A DNA stretch of 64,000 nt from an uncultured Clostridium sp. Lineage in GTDB: Bacteria; Bacillota; Clostridia; Peptostreptococcales; Peptostreptococcaceae. Positions 46,204-55,021 of this stretch are shown one piece after another. The translations under genes and the position numbers were made by a program. The notes beneath the pieces are model-generated. The model made no database searches and was not told the DNA's origin. It saw only the letters and a program-made list of their open reading frames with translations. The stretch spans positions 162,513-226,512 of the forward strand of contig CAMBXR010000001.1 in the NCBI GenBank assembly GCA_945871955.1, in the 5' to 3' direction. Each line of letters opens with the position of its first letter. Within the stretch, counting starts at the first letter, position 1.

Positions 46204-47970
46204 ATGGCATTAGATGGTTTAGTGATTCACAGTTTAGCTTACGAACTTACAACTAAACTTGTGGGTGGTAAAATAGATAGAGTTCATCAACCAGAAAATG
46301 ATGAACTAGTTTTATATATAAGAAATAATAAAGAAAATTTTAAATTAGTATTAAGTTCTAGTGCATCAAATCCTAGAGTTTATATAGCAAATGATTATAA
46401 AAAGGAAAATCCAATTAAGGCACCTATGTTTTGCATGTTATTTAGAAAATACATACAAGGTGGTATTATAACAAATATTTCTCAAGTTGATTTTGAGAGA
46501 ATTATAAAAATCAGTGTAGAGTCTTTTGATGAATTAAAAGAAAAAACTACAAAAGATATTTACATTGAAATAATGGGTAGACATAGTAATATAATTTTAA
46601 CTCAAAACAATAAAATAATAGATTCAATAAAAAGAATTCCTCCAAGTGTAAGTAGAGTTCGTCAATTATTACCTAATATGACTTATGAGCTTCCACCTAC
46701 ACAAGATAAAATAAACCCTTTAAAAGGTTCTTCAATAAAAAGTTTTATCAATACTTTAAGAGAATTTGATGGACCAATTTTTAAAGGAATTTATACAAAA
46801 TTCCTAGGCATAAGTCCTTCTGTAGCAAAGGAAATTTGTTATAGATCTAATTTAAATCCAAATGACAAGGGTGAAGATAAAACTCGTGATGAGTTATCTC
46901 TTTTATACAGAGTTTTTTCTGATTTATTTACTAAAATAAAAAGCGATGAATATAATCCTTGCATAGTTATAGATGAAAGTTTAGATAAAGTTATTGATTT
47001 CAGTTGTGTCGACCTTACTTTTTTAGAAGGAAATAAATTTATTAAAAATGAATCCATATCTCAAATTATTGAGGATTACTACAAAACTAAAGATTTTAAA
47101 GATAGAGTTCATCAAAGAACTTCAGATTTAAGAAAAAGTATCTCTATTAAATTAGACAGACTTTATCATAAACAAAAGAAAATTGAAAAAGAATTAAAAG
47201 ATGCTGATAATGCAGATGAATTTAAAATCAAAGGTGAGTTACTTACTTCTTATATTTATATGATAGAAAAAGGTATGGAGAGTGTGGAAGTGTCTAACTT
47301 TTATGATGAGAACTATTCAAATATTGTTATAGCTCTTAATAAAAACTTAACACCTTCAGAAAATGCTCAAAAATACTTTAAAAAATACAATAAATTAAAA
47401 ACGGCTAAAGTAGAATTAACTTCTCAGATAGCTCTTTGTAATGAAGAAATTGAGTATTTAGAAAACATTATGTTAGGTATTGAAAACTGCGAAAATTTAG
47501 AAGAATTAGAAGATATCAAAGATGAATTAATTAGACTAGGATATGCTAAGGCTCCTTATAGATATAAAGCTAAAAAAGATATAGACCTTACTACTAAACC
47601 TAATCAATTTACATCTTCTGATGGATTTACAATTTTAGTTGGTAAAAATAATAAACAAAATGATTATTTAACTTTAAGAATAGCTGATCCAGAAGATTTA
47701 TGGATGCATACAAAAAATATTCCAGGTTCTCATGTTATTATAAAGTGTGCTGGTAAAGAAGTTCCTGATAATACTTTACTAGAAGCTGCTATGCTTGCTG
47801 CTTACTTTAGTAAAGCTAAAATGTCTTCTCAAGTTCCAGTTGATTACACTATGAAAAAACATGTTAAAAAACCTAGTGGTTCAAAACCTGGTATGGTTAT
47901 ATACGAAACTAACAGCACTATTTATGTAACACCAAGTGAAGAATTAGTAGTTAAATTAAAAAATAATTAA
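46204..47970 (+). CDS. rqcH: Rqc2 homologue RqcH (NFACT ribosome rescue factor)
   Basis: Adds C-terminal alanine tails to stalled nascent chains on 50S subunits (YloA/FbpA family). The 588-residue protein has the NFACT-N start ALDGLVIHSLAYEL, IMGRHSNIILT, a helix-hairpin and coiled-coil middle (about 300-440), and an NFACT-R domain with LVGKNNKQNDYL and DLWMHTKNIPGSHVII. AAAGGAGAATATT precedes the ATG. It is a single-gene transcript. Confidence 0.95.
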   Translation: MALDGLVIHSLAYELTTKLVGGKIDRVHQPENDELVLYIRNNKENFKLVLSSSASNPRVYIANDYKKENPIKAPMFCMLFRKYIQGGIITNISQVDFERIIKISVESFDELKEKTTKDIYIEIMGRHSNIILTQNNKIIDSIKRIPPSVSRVRQLLPNMTYELPPTQDKINPLKGSSIKSFINTLREFDGPIFKGIYTKFLGISPSVAKEICYRSNLNPNDKGEDKTRDELSLLYRVFSDLFTKIKSDEYNPCIVIDESLDKVIDFSCVDLTFLEGNKFIKNESISQIIEDYYKTKDFKDRVHQRTSDLRKSISIKLDRLYHKQKKIEKELKDADNADEFKIKGELLTSYIYMIEKGMESVEVSNFYDENYSNIVIALNKNLTPSENAQKYFKKYNKLKTAKVELTSQIALCNEEIEYLENIMLGIENCENLEELEDIKDELIRLGYAKAPYRYKAKKDIDLTTKPNQFTSSDGFTILVGKNNKQNDYLTLRIADPEDLWMHTKNIPGSHVIIKCAGKEVPDNTLLEAAMLAAYFSKAKMSSQVPVDYTMKKHVKKPSGSKPGMVIYETNSTIYVTPSEELVVKLKNN

Positions 47971-47982
47971 ATATTTTAGATT

Positions 47983-48027
47983 AAAAAGTGAAACCATTTA
48001 TTAAGAAATAGTTTCACTTTTTTATTT
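47983..48027 (+). terminator. Terminator after rqcH
   Basis: AAAAAGTGAAAC / GTTTCACTTTTT stem of 12 bp with a paired inner CATTT/AAATA, followed by T-rich sequence. Confidence 0.9.
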
Positions 48028-48113
48028 ATATTTTTATAAATGATTCTAATATAAAATATTTACAATTCTACACTTTTACACTATATTTTAATTATAAATT
48101 GGAATATTTTGTA

Positions 48114-48127
48114 ATAACTATAGTTAT
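48114..48127. promoter_or_regulatory. Perfect 14-bp palindrome before the first lysozyme gene
   Basis: ATAACTA / TAGTTAT, 92 bp before the start codon, the only marked symmetry in this 190-bp intergenic stretch. It could be an operator; no promoter with good spacing was recognised nearby. Confidence 0.35.
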
Positions 48128-48219
48128 AAATATACATATTTATCAAAACATAACTAATGAGTTTTATACAAATTATATTCCAAATCCAATCTATATAAAA
48201 TATCTAAAAGGGGGAATTT

Positions 48220-50439
48220 ATGAAAAAAATAGCACAATCTCTTATTTCTTCATTAATCTGTTCTGTTATTTTATTTCAAAATTTAGTAATTATTGGTCAT
48301 GCAGAAGAAACCAATATTTTAGAAAATAATTCTGAAGTTGAAACAAAATTAACAACTACTGATGATGAAGTAAATCCACGTACAATTTCAAAATTTAATA
48401 TGGGGAATAAAAATTCTAATTATTCAACTTCTCAATTGCCAAAAATCACAAAAAACTCTCTTACTAATTCTAAAACATTAACTAACTCATCTGCCATAGG
48501 TTCTGGTGTAGTTAGTAATACAAATGATTTAAATGTAAGAAGTGGACCAAGCACATCTTATGAAATAATTGGTACTTTAAAGTTAGGAGATTACGTTGAA
48601 ATATTAGAAAAAAATAAAACTTGGTATAAAATTTCATTTAATAATCAATACGGATATATACACTGCAAATATGTGACTTTAGACATAATAGAAAAAGGAT
48701 TAGATGTAAGTAAATGGAATGATCCTATTGATTGGTCAAAAGTTAAATCAGAAGGATTTGATTATGTTATAATACGTTGTGGTTCATCATATAATCCATC
48801 AACAAAGAAATATGATAGCCCAACAGAAGATCCTATGTTTAAAAAACATATAGAAGGCGCTTCAAATGCAGGTCTTAAAGTAGGCGTATATTGGTTTAGT
48901 TATGCAGCTAGTGTTGCCGAAGCTGAAAAAGAAGCTCAAAAATGTTTAGAAATAGTATCACCTTATAAAGATAAAATCTCCTATCCTATATTTTTTGACT
49001 TCGAATATCATAGTAAAGAAATAGCCCTTTCTAAGAAAGGTGTTGTAGTTACAAAACCTCTTGTATCTAATATGGCTGATGCTTTTTTAAATAAAGTTGA
49101 AGCAAGTGGATATATATCTGGAATATATACTAATCTAGATTTTGGGGATAAGTATTTTTCAGAAGATATTCTCTACAATAATAATCTATGGATTGCACAA
49201 TATTCTTCAAAATGTACATATCCAAGACCTTATAATATGTGGCAATTCACAGATAGCGGTAAAATTAGCGATATATCTCAAAGTTTTGATATGAACTATA
49301 CATGTTTAAAATTAACTACTCCAGATATTACTGAAATCCCTGAGTCAAATAAACCCATAAATATATCTCAAGCAACGGTAGATAATATTAGTTCACAAAA
49401 ATATACAGGTAAAGAAATTAAACCAGATGTTAAAGTATCTTATAATGGAGAAGCTCTAACTTTAGGAAAAGATTATACTATAGAGTACTCAGGTGATATA
49501 GTAAATATGGGTAGCGCAACTGTAACAATAACTGGTATAAATAATTATACAGGTACTAAGACAATAAATTTTGATATTATACCTAACCAAATTACAAATC
49601 TAACATCATCAAACAAAACATATAGTTCTATATGCTTATCTTGGAATAAAATGGATAATGTTGATGGATATAAAATTTATAAGTATAATGCAAGTTCAAA
49701 ATCTTATAAGTATTTAACCACTATAAATAATAATGATACTACCACTTATACAGATAAAACTTTACTTCCTTCATCAAAGTATAGCTATAAAATAAGAGCA
49801 TATAAAGTAGTTAATTCAAAAACTTATAATGGAGTTTATTCAAATATTATAAACGTGACAACTAGTCCCTATTATGCACCTAAGATTATGGGATTAAAAT
49901 TAAAAATAAGAAATACAAACTCATTAACAATTTCATGGAAAAAAGCTAATGATATCACAGGATATAGAATTTATAGATATGATGTAAAAAGTAAATCATA
50001 TAAGCTAATAAAGAATATATCCAATAATTCTACTATCTCTTATACAGACTCTAAATTAGAATCAGCTACTAATTATATATATAAAATTAAATCATATAAA
50101 GTAATAAATGGTAAAAATTATTATAGTGATTATTCTTCTTCTCTTAAGTCTACTACAAAACCATTAACTCCAAGTATAAAATTAAATACACCTTCATCTA
50201 GAAGCATAAATTTAACTTGGTCTAATATAAGTTCAAGAACTACAGGATATAAAATTTATATGTCTACTTCAAAAAATGGAACTTATTCTTGTATAGGTTC
50301 AACAAAAAATAGAACTTTTACTAAAACAAAACTAACTAAAAATAAAATCTATTACTTTAAAGTTAGAGCTTATAGAACTGTTGACGGTTCAAATATATAT
50401 AGTTCCTATAGCGATGTGAAAAGTATTAAATGTAAATAA
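48220..50439 (+). CDS. Secreted GH25 lysozyme with SH3 and FN3-like domains (copy 1)
   Basis: Muramidase that cuts peptidoglycan, exported by a signal peptide (about 1-28, ending IIGHAEE). Domains in order: Asn/Thr-rich spacer (30-92), bacterial SH3 (95-155, LNVRSGPSTSYEIIGTL), GH25 catalytic barrel (158-362: GLDVSKW and the DFEY pair D260/E262, MWQFTDSG), an Ig-like cell-wall domain with YTGKEIKPDVKVSYNG (383-453), and three FN3-like repeats (about 456-550, 555-645, 650-737). 739 residues. AAAAGGGGGAATTT precedes the ATG. Its neighbour at 50769 has the same domain plan. Confidence 0.93.
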   Translation: MKKIAQSLISSLICSVILFQNLVIIGHAEETNILENNSEVETKLTTTDDEVNPRTISKFNMGNKNSNYSTSQLPKITKNSLTNSKTLTNSSAIGSGVVSNTNDLNVRSGPSTSYEIIGTLKLGDYVEILEKNKTWYKISFNNQYGYIHCKYVTLDIIEKGLDVSKWNDPIDWSKVKSEGFDYVIIRCGSSYNPSTKKYDSPTEDPMFKKHIEGASNAGLKVGVYWFSYAASVAEAEKEAQKCLEIVSPYKDKISYPIFFDFEYHSKEIALSKKGVVVTKPLVSNMADAFLNKVEASGYISGIYTNLDFGDKYFSEDILYNNNLWIAQYSSKCTYPRPYNMWQFTDSGKISDISQSFDMNYTCLKLTTPDITEIPESNKPINISQATVDNISSQKYTGKEIKPDVKVSYNGEALTLGKDYTIEYSGDIVNMGSATVTITGINNYTGTKTINFDIIPNQITNLTSSNKTYSSICLSWNKMDNVDGYKIYKYNASSKSYKYLTTINNNDTTTYTDKTLLPSSKYSYKIRAYKVVNSKTYNGVYSNIINVTTSPYYAPKIMGLKLKIRNTNSLTISWKKANDITGYRIYRYDVKSKSYKLIKNISNNSTISYTDSKLESATNYIYKIKSYKVINGKNYYSDYSSSLKSTTKPLTPSIKLNTPSSRSINLTWSNISSRTTGYKIYMSTSKNGTYSCIGSTKNRTFTKTKLTKNKIYYFKVRAYRTVDGSNIYSSYSDVKSIKCK

Positions 50440-50445
50440 TCTTTT

Positions 50446-50499
50446 AGAGATATAAGAAGTTTGGATAGATATAGACTTCTTATATCTCTATTTTTATTT
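50446..50499 (+). terminator. Terminator after lysozyme copy 1
   Basis: Perfect 15-bp stem AGAGATATAAGAAGT / ACTTCTTATATCTCT with a 14-base loop, then ATTTTTATTTT. The two lysozyme genes are therefore separate transcripts. Confidence 0.9.
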
Positions 50500-50616
50500 T
50501 ATTATTTCCTCCCTTAATATTTACAATTTTGTAACTTTATTATATATTTTATATATAGGTTTAATTTATCTATCTTTTTACAATTAGCTATTATTATTTA
50601 CAAAATAAGCTAAAAA

Positions 50617-50768
50617 TCTAAATATGTTTTTGGGTTCTGTTAATTAGATATGATTATAGTTGTTCTCGAATTAATGTGTTTTGTGGTGAAACTATTGTAA
50701 ACCCTATTGGGATTGAGATTCAAATATAAATAAGTTAACAGAACGATATTTTTAATAGGGGGAACTTT
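50617..50768 (+). promoter_or_regulatory. Candidate structured leader RNA of lysozyme copy 2
   Basis: A 10-bp perfect helix (12 with a wobble) pairs GTTCTGTTAA (50634-50643) with TTAACAGAAC (50735-50744), about 90 bases apart. The loop holds ATAGTT/AACTAT (50656-50661, 50690-50695) and CCC-TATT-GGG (50702-50711). CCCTATT (50702-50708) can also pair with AATAGGG (50754-50760), which is part of the ribosome site AATAGGGGGAAC. That pairing crosses the first helix, a pseudoknot or an alternative fold. No known riboswitch class was recognised. Confidence 0.4.
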
Positions 50769-52943
50769 ATGAAGAAGATAACACAATCTTTTCTTGCTGT
50801 ATCGCTTTCTGCTACTATAATTTCTCAAAATATGGCAATTATAAGTTATGCGCAAGAATCTAATTCAAGTGAAGTAACTAAAAACACTTATATTAATAGT
50901 ACTTCTTTAGATAAGAAAAATTCTAATGTGCAACCTGATCCTAAAGCTACTTTCCATCGTAGCATGGGAGAAAGCTCTTCTGTATACTCACTTACTAATG
51001 AATTACCAAATATAAAAACCAAAACTTTAACTAATGCTAATTCTATTGGATTAGGAACAGTTACTGCAAACAGTCTTAATGTAAGAACTGGACCATCAAC
51101 TTCTTATAATACTTTAGGAACATTAAGTAATAATACAAAAGTAGACATATTAGGTAGAGAAAATAACTGGTATAAAATATCAGCTAATAATTTAACTGGA
51201 TATGTGTCAGCCTCTTATATTACTTTAAGTCCTTTAGAAAAGGGAATTGATGTAAGCAAATGGAACGGTACAATTGATTGGGATAAGGTAAAAGCTGACG
51301 GTATTGATTATGTAATAATTAGAGCTGGCTTTGGAACAAATACAATAGATCCAATGTTCAAATCTTATATAGAAGGTGCTAGTAATGCAGGTTTAAAAAT
51401 TGGTATTTACTGGTTTAGCTATGCAACATCTGTAGAAAAAGCTAAAGCAGAGGCTGAAAAATGTTTAAATACTATAGCCCCTTATAAGGATAAAATATCT
51501 TATCCTGTTTTTTATGACTTTGAATATGCTAGTGTAGATTACGCTAATAAAAATGGTGTTACTATAACTAAAGATTTATCATCAAATATGGCAGAAGCTT
51601 TTTTAAGTGCCATAAGAAATGCTGGATATATAAATGGTATATATACAAATAAAGATTTTGGTGACAAATATTTCTATGAAGATATGTTATATGCTAACAA
51701 TTTATGGATTGCACAATACTCATCTAAATGTACATATTCAAGACCTTATATGATGTGGCAATACACAGATAAAGGTACTATAAATGGTATAGGTACATCA
51801 TCAAATCCTGCATACTTTGATATGAACTATACTTATTTAAAACCAACTAATAATAGTATTGCTGAAAGTAAAATCGACTTATCATCAGCATCAATAAGTG
51901 ATATAAGCTCACAAACATATACAGGAAATGCTATAGAACCAAGTGTAACTATTACATTAAATGATAATGCTTTAAAATTAAATGAAGATTATACTGTTAC
52001 TTATGCTAATAATACATCTGTTGGTACTGCTCAAATAACAATAGAAGGAATAGGTAATTATACAGGCACAAAGACTACAACTTTTAAAATTAATCCAAAA
52101 ACTATATCAAATGTTTCATTAGTTAGTAAGACTACTAACTCAATTACTTTCTCATGGGATAAACACGATGATATAACTGGATATGAAATTTATAAATACA
52201 ATGAAAGTTCTAAGTCTTATAAATTATTAAAAACTATAGGCAATAATTCTACAACTACTTATACAGATAGTAATTTAGATTCTGCATCTGTTTTTAATTA
52301 TAAAGTTAGAGCATATAAGACTGTCAACGGAGATAATTATTATGGTGAATATTCCAATATATTTACTGAAAGTACTAAAGTAAATAAAGTTACTAATCTT
52401 AAGTTAGATGTTAGAAATGCTACTTCATTAACCATATCATGGGATAAAGTAGACAAAGCTGACGGCTATAGAATTTATAGATTAGATACAAATACAGATA
52501 CTTATAAAGTAGTAGATACTGTTTATGGTAATTCTACAACTTCTTATACTCATACTGATAGAGTGTCAGCAACAAACTATTATTATAAAGTTAAAGCTTT
52601 TAAAGATTTAAATGGTAAGAATCGTTATAGCGACTACTCTTCAACTTTAAAAGTAACAACTAGACCTCTACAACCAAGTGTTACATTAAGTTCTACTACA
52701 TCAAAGAGTATAAAAGTAAGTTGGACAAAAATAAGTAAAAGAACTACAGGGTACGATATTTATATGTCTACTTCTAAAGATGGAAGTTATAGTAAAATTG
52801 GTACAACATCAAGTACAAGTCTAACAAAAGATAAATTAACAACAGGTAAAACTTATTACTTTAAGGTTAGGGCTTATAGAACTGTTGATAATGAAAAAAT
52901 ATACAGTTTATATAGCCAAATAAAAAGTATTAAATGTAAATAG
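50769..52943 (+). CDS. Secreted GH25 lysozyme with SH3 and FN3-like domains (copy 2)
   Basis: Paralogue of the preceding gene with the same order: signal peptide (about 1-28), Ser/Asn spacer, SH3 (95-155, LNVRTGPSTSYNTLGTL), GH25 (157-355; GIDVSKW, D250/E252 in DFEY, MWQYTDKG), Ig-like domain with YTGNAIEPSVTI, and three FN3-like repeats. 724 residues. The catalytic domains are very alike (IEGASNAGLKIGIYWFSYA), the spacers are not. AATAGGGGGAAC precedes the ATG. Tandem duplication is the likely origin. Targets could be its own wall or competing cells. Confidence 0.93.
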   Translation: MKKITQSFLAVSLSATIISQNMAIISYAQESNSSEVTKNTYINSTSLDKKNSNVQPDPKATFHRSMGESSSVYSLTNELPNIKTKTLTNANSIGLGTVTANSLNVRTGPSTSYNTLGTLSNNTKVDILGRENNWYKISANNLTGYVSASYITLSPLEKGIDVSKWNGTIDWDKVKADGIDYVIIRAGFGTNTIDPMFKSYIEGASNAGLKIGIYWFSYATSVEKAKAEAEKCLNTIAPYKDKISYPVFYDFEYASVDYANKNGVTITKDLSSNMAEAFLSAIRNAGYINGIYTNKDFGDKYFYEDMLYANNLWIAQYSSKCTYSRPYMMWQYTDKGTINGIGTSSNPAYFDMNYTYLKPTNNSIAESKIDLSSASISDISSQTYTGNAIEPSVTITLNDNALKLNEDYTVTYANNTSVGTAQITIEGIGNYTGTKTTTFKINPKTISNVSLVSKTTNSITFSWDKHDDITGYEIYKYNESSKSYKLLKTIGNNSTTTYTDSNLDSASVFNYKVRAYKTVNGDNYYGEYSNIFTESTKVNKVTNLKLDVRNATSLTISWDKVDKADGYRIYRLDTNTDTYKVVDTVYGNSTTSYTHTDRVSATNYYYKVKAFKDLNGKNRYSDYSSTLKVTTRPLQPSVTLSSTTSKSIKVSWTKISKRTTGYDIYMSTSKDGSYSKIGTTSSTSLTKDKLTTGKTYYFKVRAYRTVDNEKIYSLYSQIKSIKCK

Positions 52944-52952
52944 ATAGATAGT

Positions 52953-52983
52953 AAAAAGGGCCTCATTTTTAGGCCCTTTTTTG
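52953..52983. terminator. Bidirectional terminator between lysozyme copy 2 and the OLD gene
   Basis: Perfect stem AAAAGGGCCT / AGGCCCTTTT with a 7-base loop and T tracts on both strands. Confidence 0.92.
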
Positions 52984-52984
52984 T

Positions 52985-54910
52985 TTATAATATGTCCATA
53001 CACATAAATAGTTTTTTAAAATTATTTACAGTCCCATCACTTAGATGTATAGATTTACTTTTTACCTTATCATAAAATTCTTTTGCTGCCATAGTTTTAT
53101 TATCTAAATAACTTATACTAAACTTTGATTTGTCTTCATCGCTAATAAGTGTTTCAACAAACTCAGCATTTTTATAAATTTCCTTATCTTTATTATCATA
53201 TGTTTCCTTACAATTCACAAAAAATATATCTTCATTTATTTTTAAATTCAAATTATCAATAAGTTTTTCACATTCTACAAACCCTGCTTTATCATAATCT
53301 AGTATTACCTTAAAATCACATCCCCATCCTATTAAGACTGATACTATTACATTTACATTTCCTGCCCCCACAGCAGGAATAATATATGGCATATTCTCTT
53401 CTGGCACATCTAAATAGTATAACATTGCTGTATAGTACATATAATCTGTTATTCCCTCAGTTACAATATTTAACTTTTCCCCTTGTGGTCCAATATTAAA
53501 CCTTAAATCTGCTCCAATAGCTTGCACCAACGGACTTAAAGTTTCTCTTTTTGATATGCTATTTAATTTATTATCGTAGGCTGTATTATAAATGTTCGTA
53601 TGGCCATTTTTATCCTTTTCTATGGCCCTAATATTTATAATATTGTTAGAATCAATCATATAAGGTGAGTGTGTGGAATAAACTACTTGATTGTCATTTT
53701 TACATAAATCATAAAATAGTCTAAGTAACTCTCTTTGAGCATTAACATGAAGATATACACCTGGTTCATCTAGTAAAAAAACAACATTAGTCCCCTTAAT
53801 ATCATTAGCTAAAATATCTATAAATAAATTCAAATACCATCTAAGTCCATTACTTCTTTCACTTATATTAGTTGTGTTATCATTTGTCTTAACCAGGATT
53901 TTAAGTAAATCTTTTTTAAAATTAACTTTAATTTGCACATTTTCTTCGCTATAAAACTCATTAAATTTTTTTTGAATATTATACTTTACTTTTTCTTTTA
54001 TTTTATTTCTACATAGCTCCAACTGATTTTCATCATCATTTTCCATAGCTAATAAAAACTCCTGACTGCTCACTTCACTAGCCAATATAAATTTATATAA
54101 ACTCCCTTTTCTATCCTTTATTTGCTTTTTAACTTCTTCTAATTGATATTCATTTTGTAATTCTTCTTCATTTTTTCTGTAATAAAATCTAGGCAATAAA
54201 GAATATTTTTTTCTTAGTTTACTTTTAATTATTTCTAAGTGTCTAATTAAAGTATATCTCTTTTCATCATATATTAAATTTTCACAAACTTCTTCATAAT
54301 GCTCCTCTTTATCGAAATTATCATCTTCGCTCACACAAATATAATCATCTCCATATGAATTTAATATATATAATAGTTTATTCAAAATTTTCTTGTACTT
54401 TATCCATATAGTGTTATTAATATTTTCCATAGAGTTAATATATCCAACTAACTGTTCAAAAAATCCACTATCCATGCTATCATAATAATTTTCCTGTAAA
54501 TATAAAAATAATTCATTTTTTAAATAATTAATAGATTTAACTAATTCCATATCCTCATTAAATAACCTGGAAAATCCACCTTTAAATTCTATTTCTTTAT
54601 TTTGTGAAAAATAAAAATATGTGTAGTCATCTTCAATATTTTTATAATCTTTTAATAAATCACTTTCTTTTTTTGTAAATTTTAACTCAACTACTAAAGA
54701 AACCTCTTTCTCTGATGCACCATTACTAAATTTATAGAATTCATCTAATATATAATGGCTAAATGAGATTCCACCAAGAATCTCAAGTACGTTACTTTTG
54801 CCACTATCATTTTTTCCTATTAATGCAGTAACATCATCTTCCAATAATAAAGTGTTTTTCACAGTTTCAATTGACTTATAATTATTTATTACTACACTTG
54901 ATACCCTCAT
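52985..54910 (-). CDS. OLD-family ATP-dependent nuclease (ABC ATPase + TOPRIM)
   Basis: A 641-residue member of the OLD (overcoming lysogenization defect) family. The ABC-type ATPase comes first: Walker A GKNDSGKS (32-39), a long insertion (about 80-340) rich in charged helices, the signature-like SERSNGL (350-356), Walker B VVFLLDEPG (376-384), and the H-loop THSPYM (413-418). The C-terminal TOPRIM domain has VTEGITD (483-489) and DYDKAG (538-543). No UvrD-like helicase gene adjoins, so it is not a Gabija pair. The ribosome site is poor (GGGGCGTG). Family members act in phage defence or DNA repair; here the role is not shown. Confidence 0.88.
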   Translation of the reverse strand: MRVSSVVINNYKSIETVKNTLLLEDDVTALIGKNDSGKSNVLEILGGISFSHYILDEFYKFSNGASEKEVSLVVELKFTKKESDLLKDYKNIEDDYTYFYFSQNKEIEFKGGFSRLFNEDMELVKSINYLKNELFLYLQENYYDSMDSGFFEQLVGYINSMENINNTIWIKYKKILNKLLYILNSYGDDYICVSEDDNFDKEEHYEEVCENLIYDEKRYTLIRHLEIIKSKLRKKYSLLPRFYYRKNEEELQNEYQLEEVKKQIKDRKGSLYKFILASEVSSQEFLLAMENDDENQLELCRNKIKEKVKYNIQKKFNEFYSEENVQIKVNFKKDLLKILVKTNDNTTNISERSNGLRWYLNLFIDILANDIKGTNVVFLLDEPGVYLHVNAQRELLRLFYDLCKNDNQVVYSTHSPYMIDSNNIINIRAIEKDKNGHTNIYNTAYDNKLNSISKRETLSPLVQAIGADLRFNIGPQGEKLNIVTEGITDYMYYTAMLYYLDVPEENMPYIIPAVGAGNVNVIVSVLIGWGCDFKVILDYDKAGFVECEKLIDNLNLKINEDIFFVNCKETYDNKDKEIYKNAEFVETLISDEDKSKFSISYLDNKTMAAKEFYDKVKSKSIHLSDGTVNNFKKLFMCMDIL

Positions 54911-54957
54911 TCAATTCACGCCCCAATTTAATCTTCTATAAATTATATTAATATAAT

Positions 54958-54999
54958 TATAAAAAAAATCACAAATTATATCATTATTATAATTTGTGA
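54958..54999 (-). terminator. Terminator after uraA
   Basis: Perfect 12-bp stem ATCACAAATTAT / ATAATTTGTGAT with a 9-base loop, then TTTTTTTT on the minus strand. Confidence 0.9.
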
Positions 55000-55021
55000 T
55001 TTATATTTAAATTAAATTATT

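Noticed and set aside
48099..48329. A 76-residue frame before the first lysozyme gene
   Set aside because: It overlaps the ribosome site and start of the lysozyme gene in another frame and has no conserved features.
50640..50855. A 71-residue minus-strand frame
   Set aside because: It crosses the structured leader and signal peptide of the second lysozyme and looks like chance.
48220..52943. Prophage lysis module
   Set aside because: The lysozymes have signal peptides and FN3 tails, and no holin, tail, integrase or attachment repeat was found.
52985..54910. Gabija system
   Set aside because: No UvrD-like helicase (GajB) adjoins; the neighbours are uraA and a lysozyme gene.
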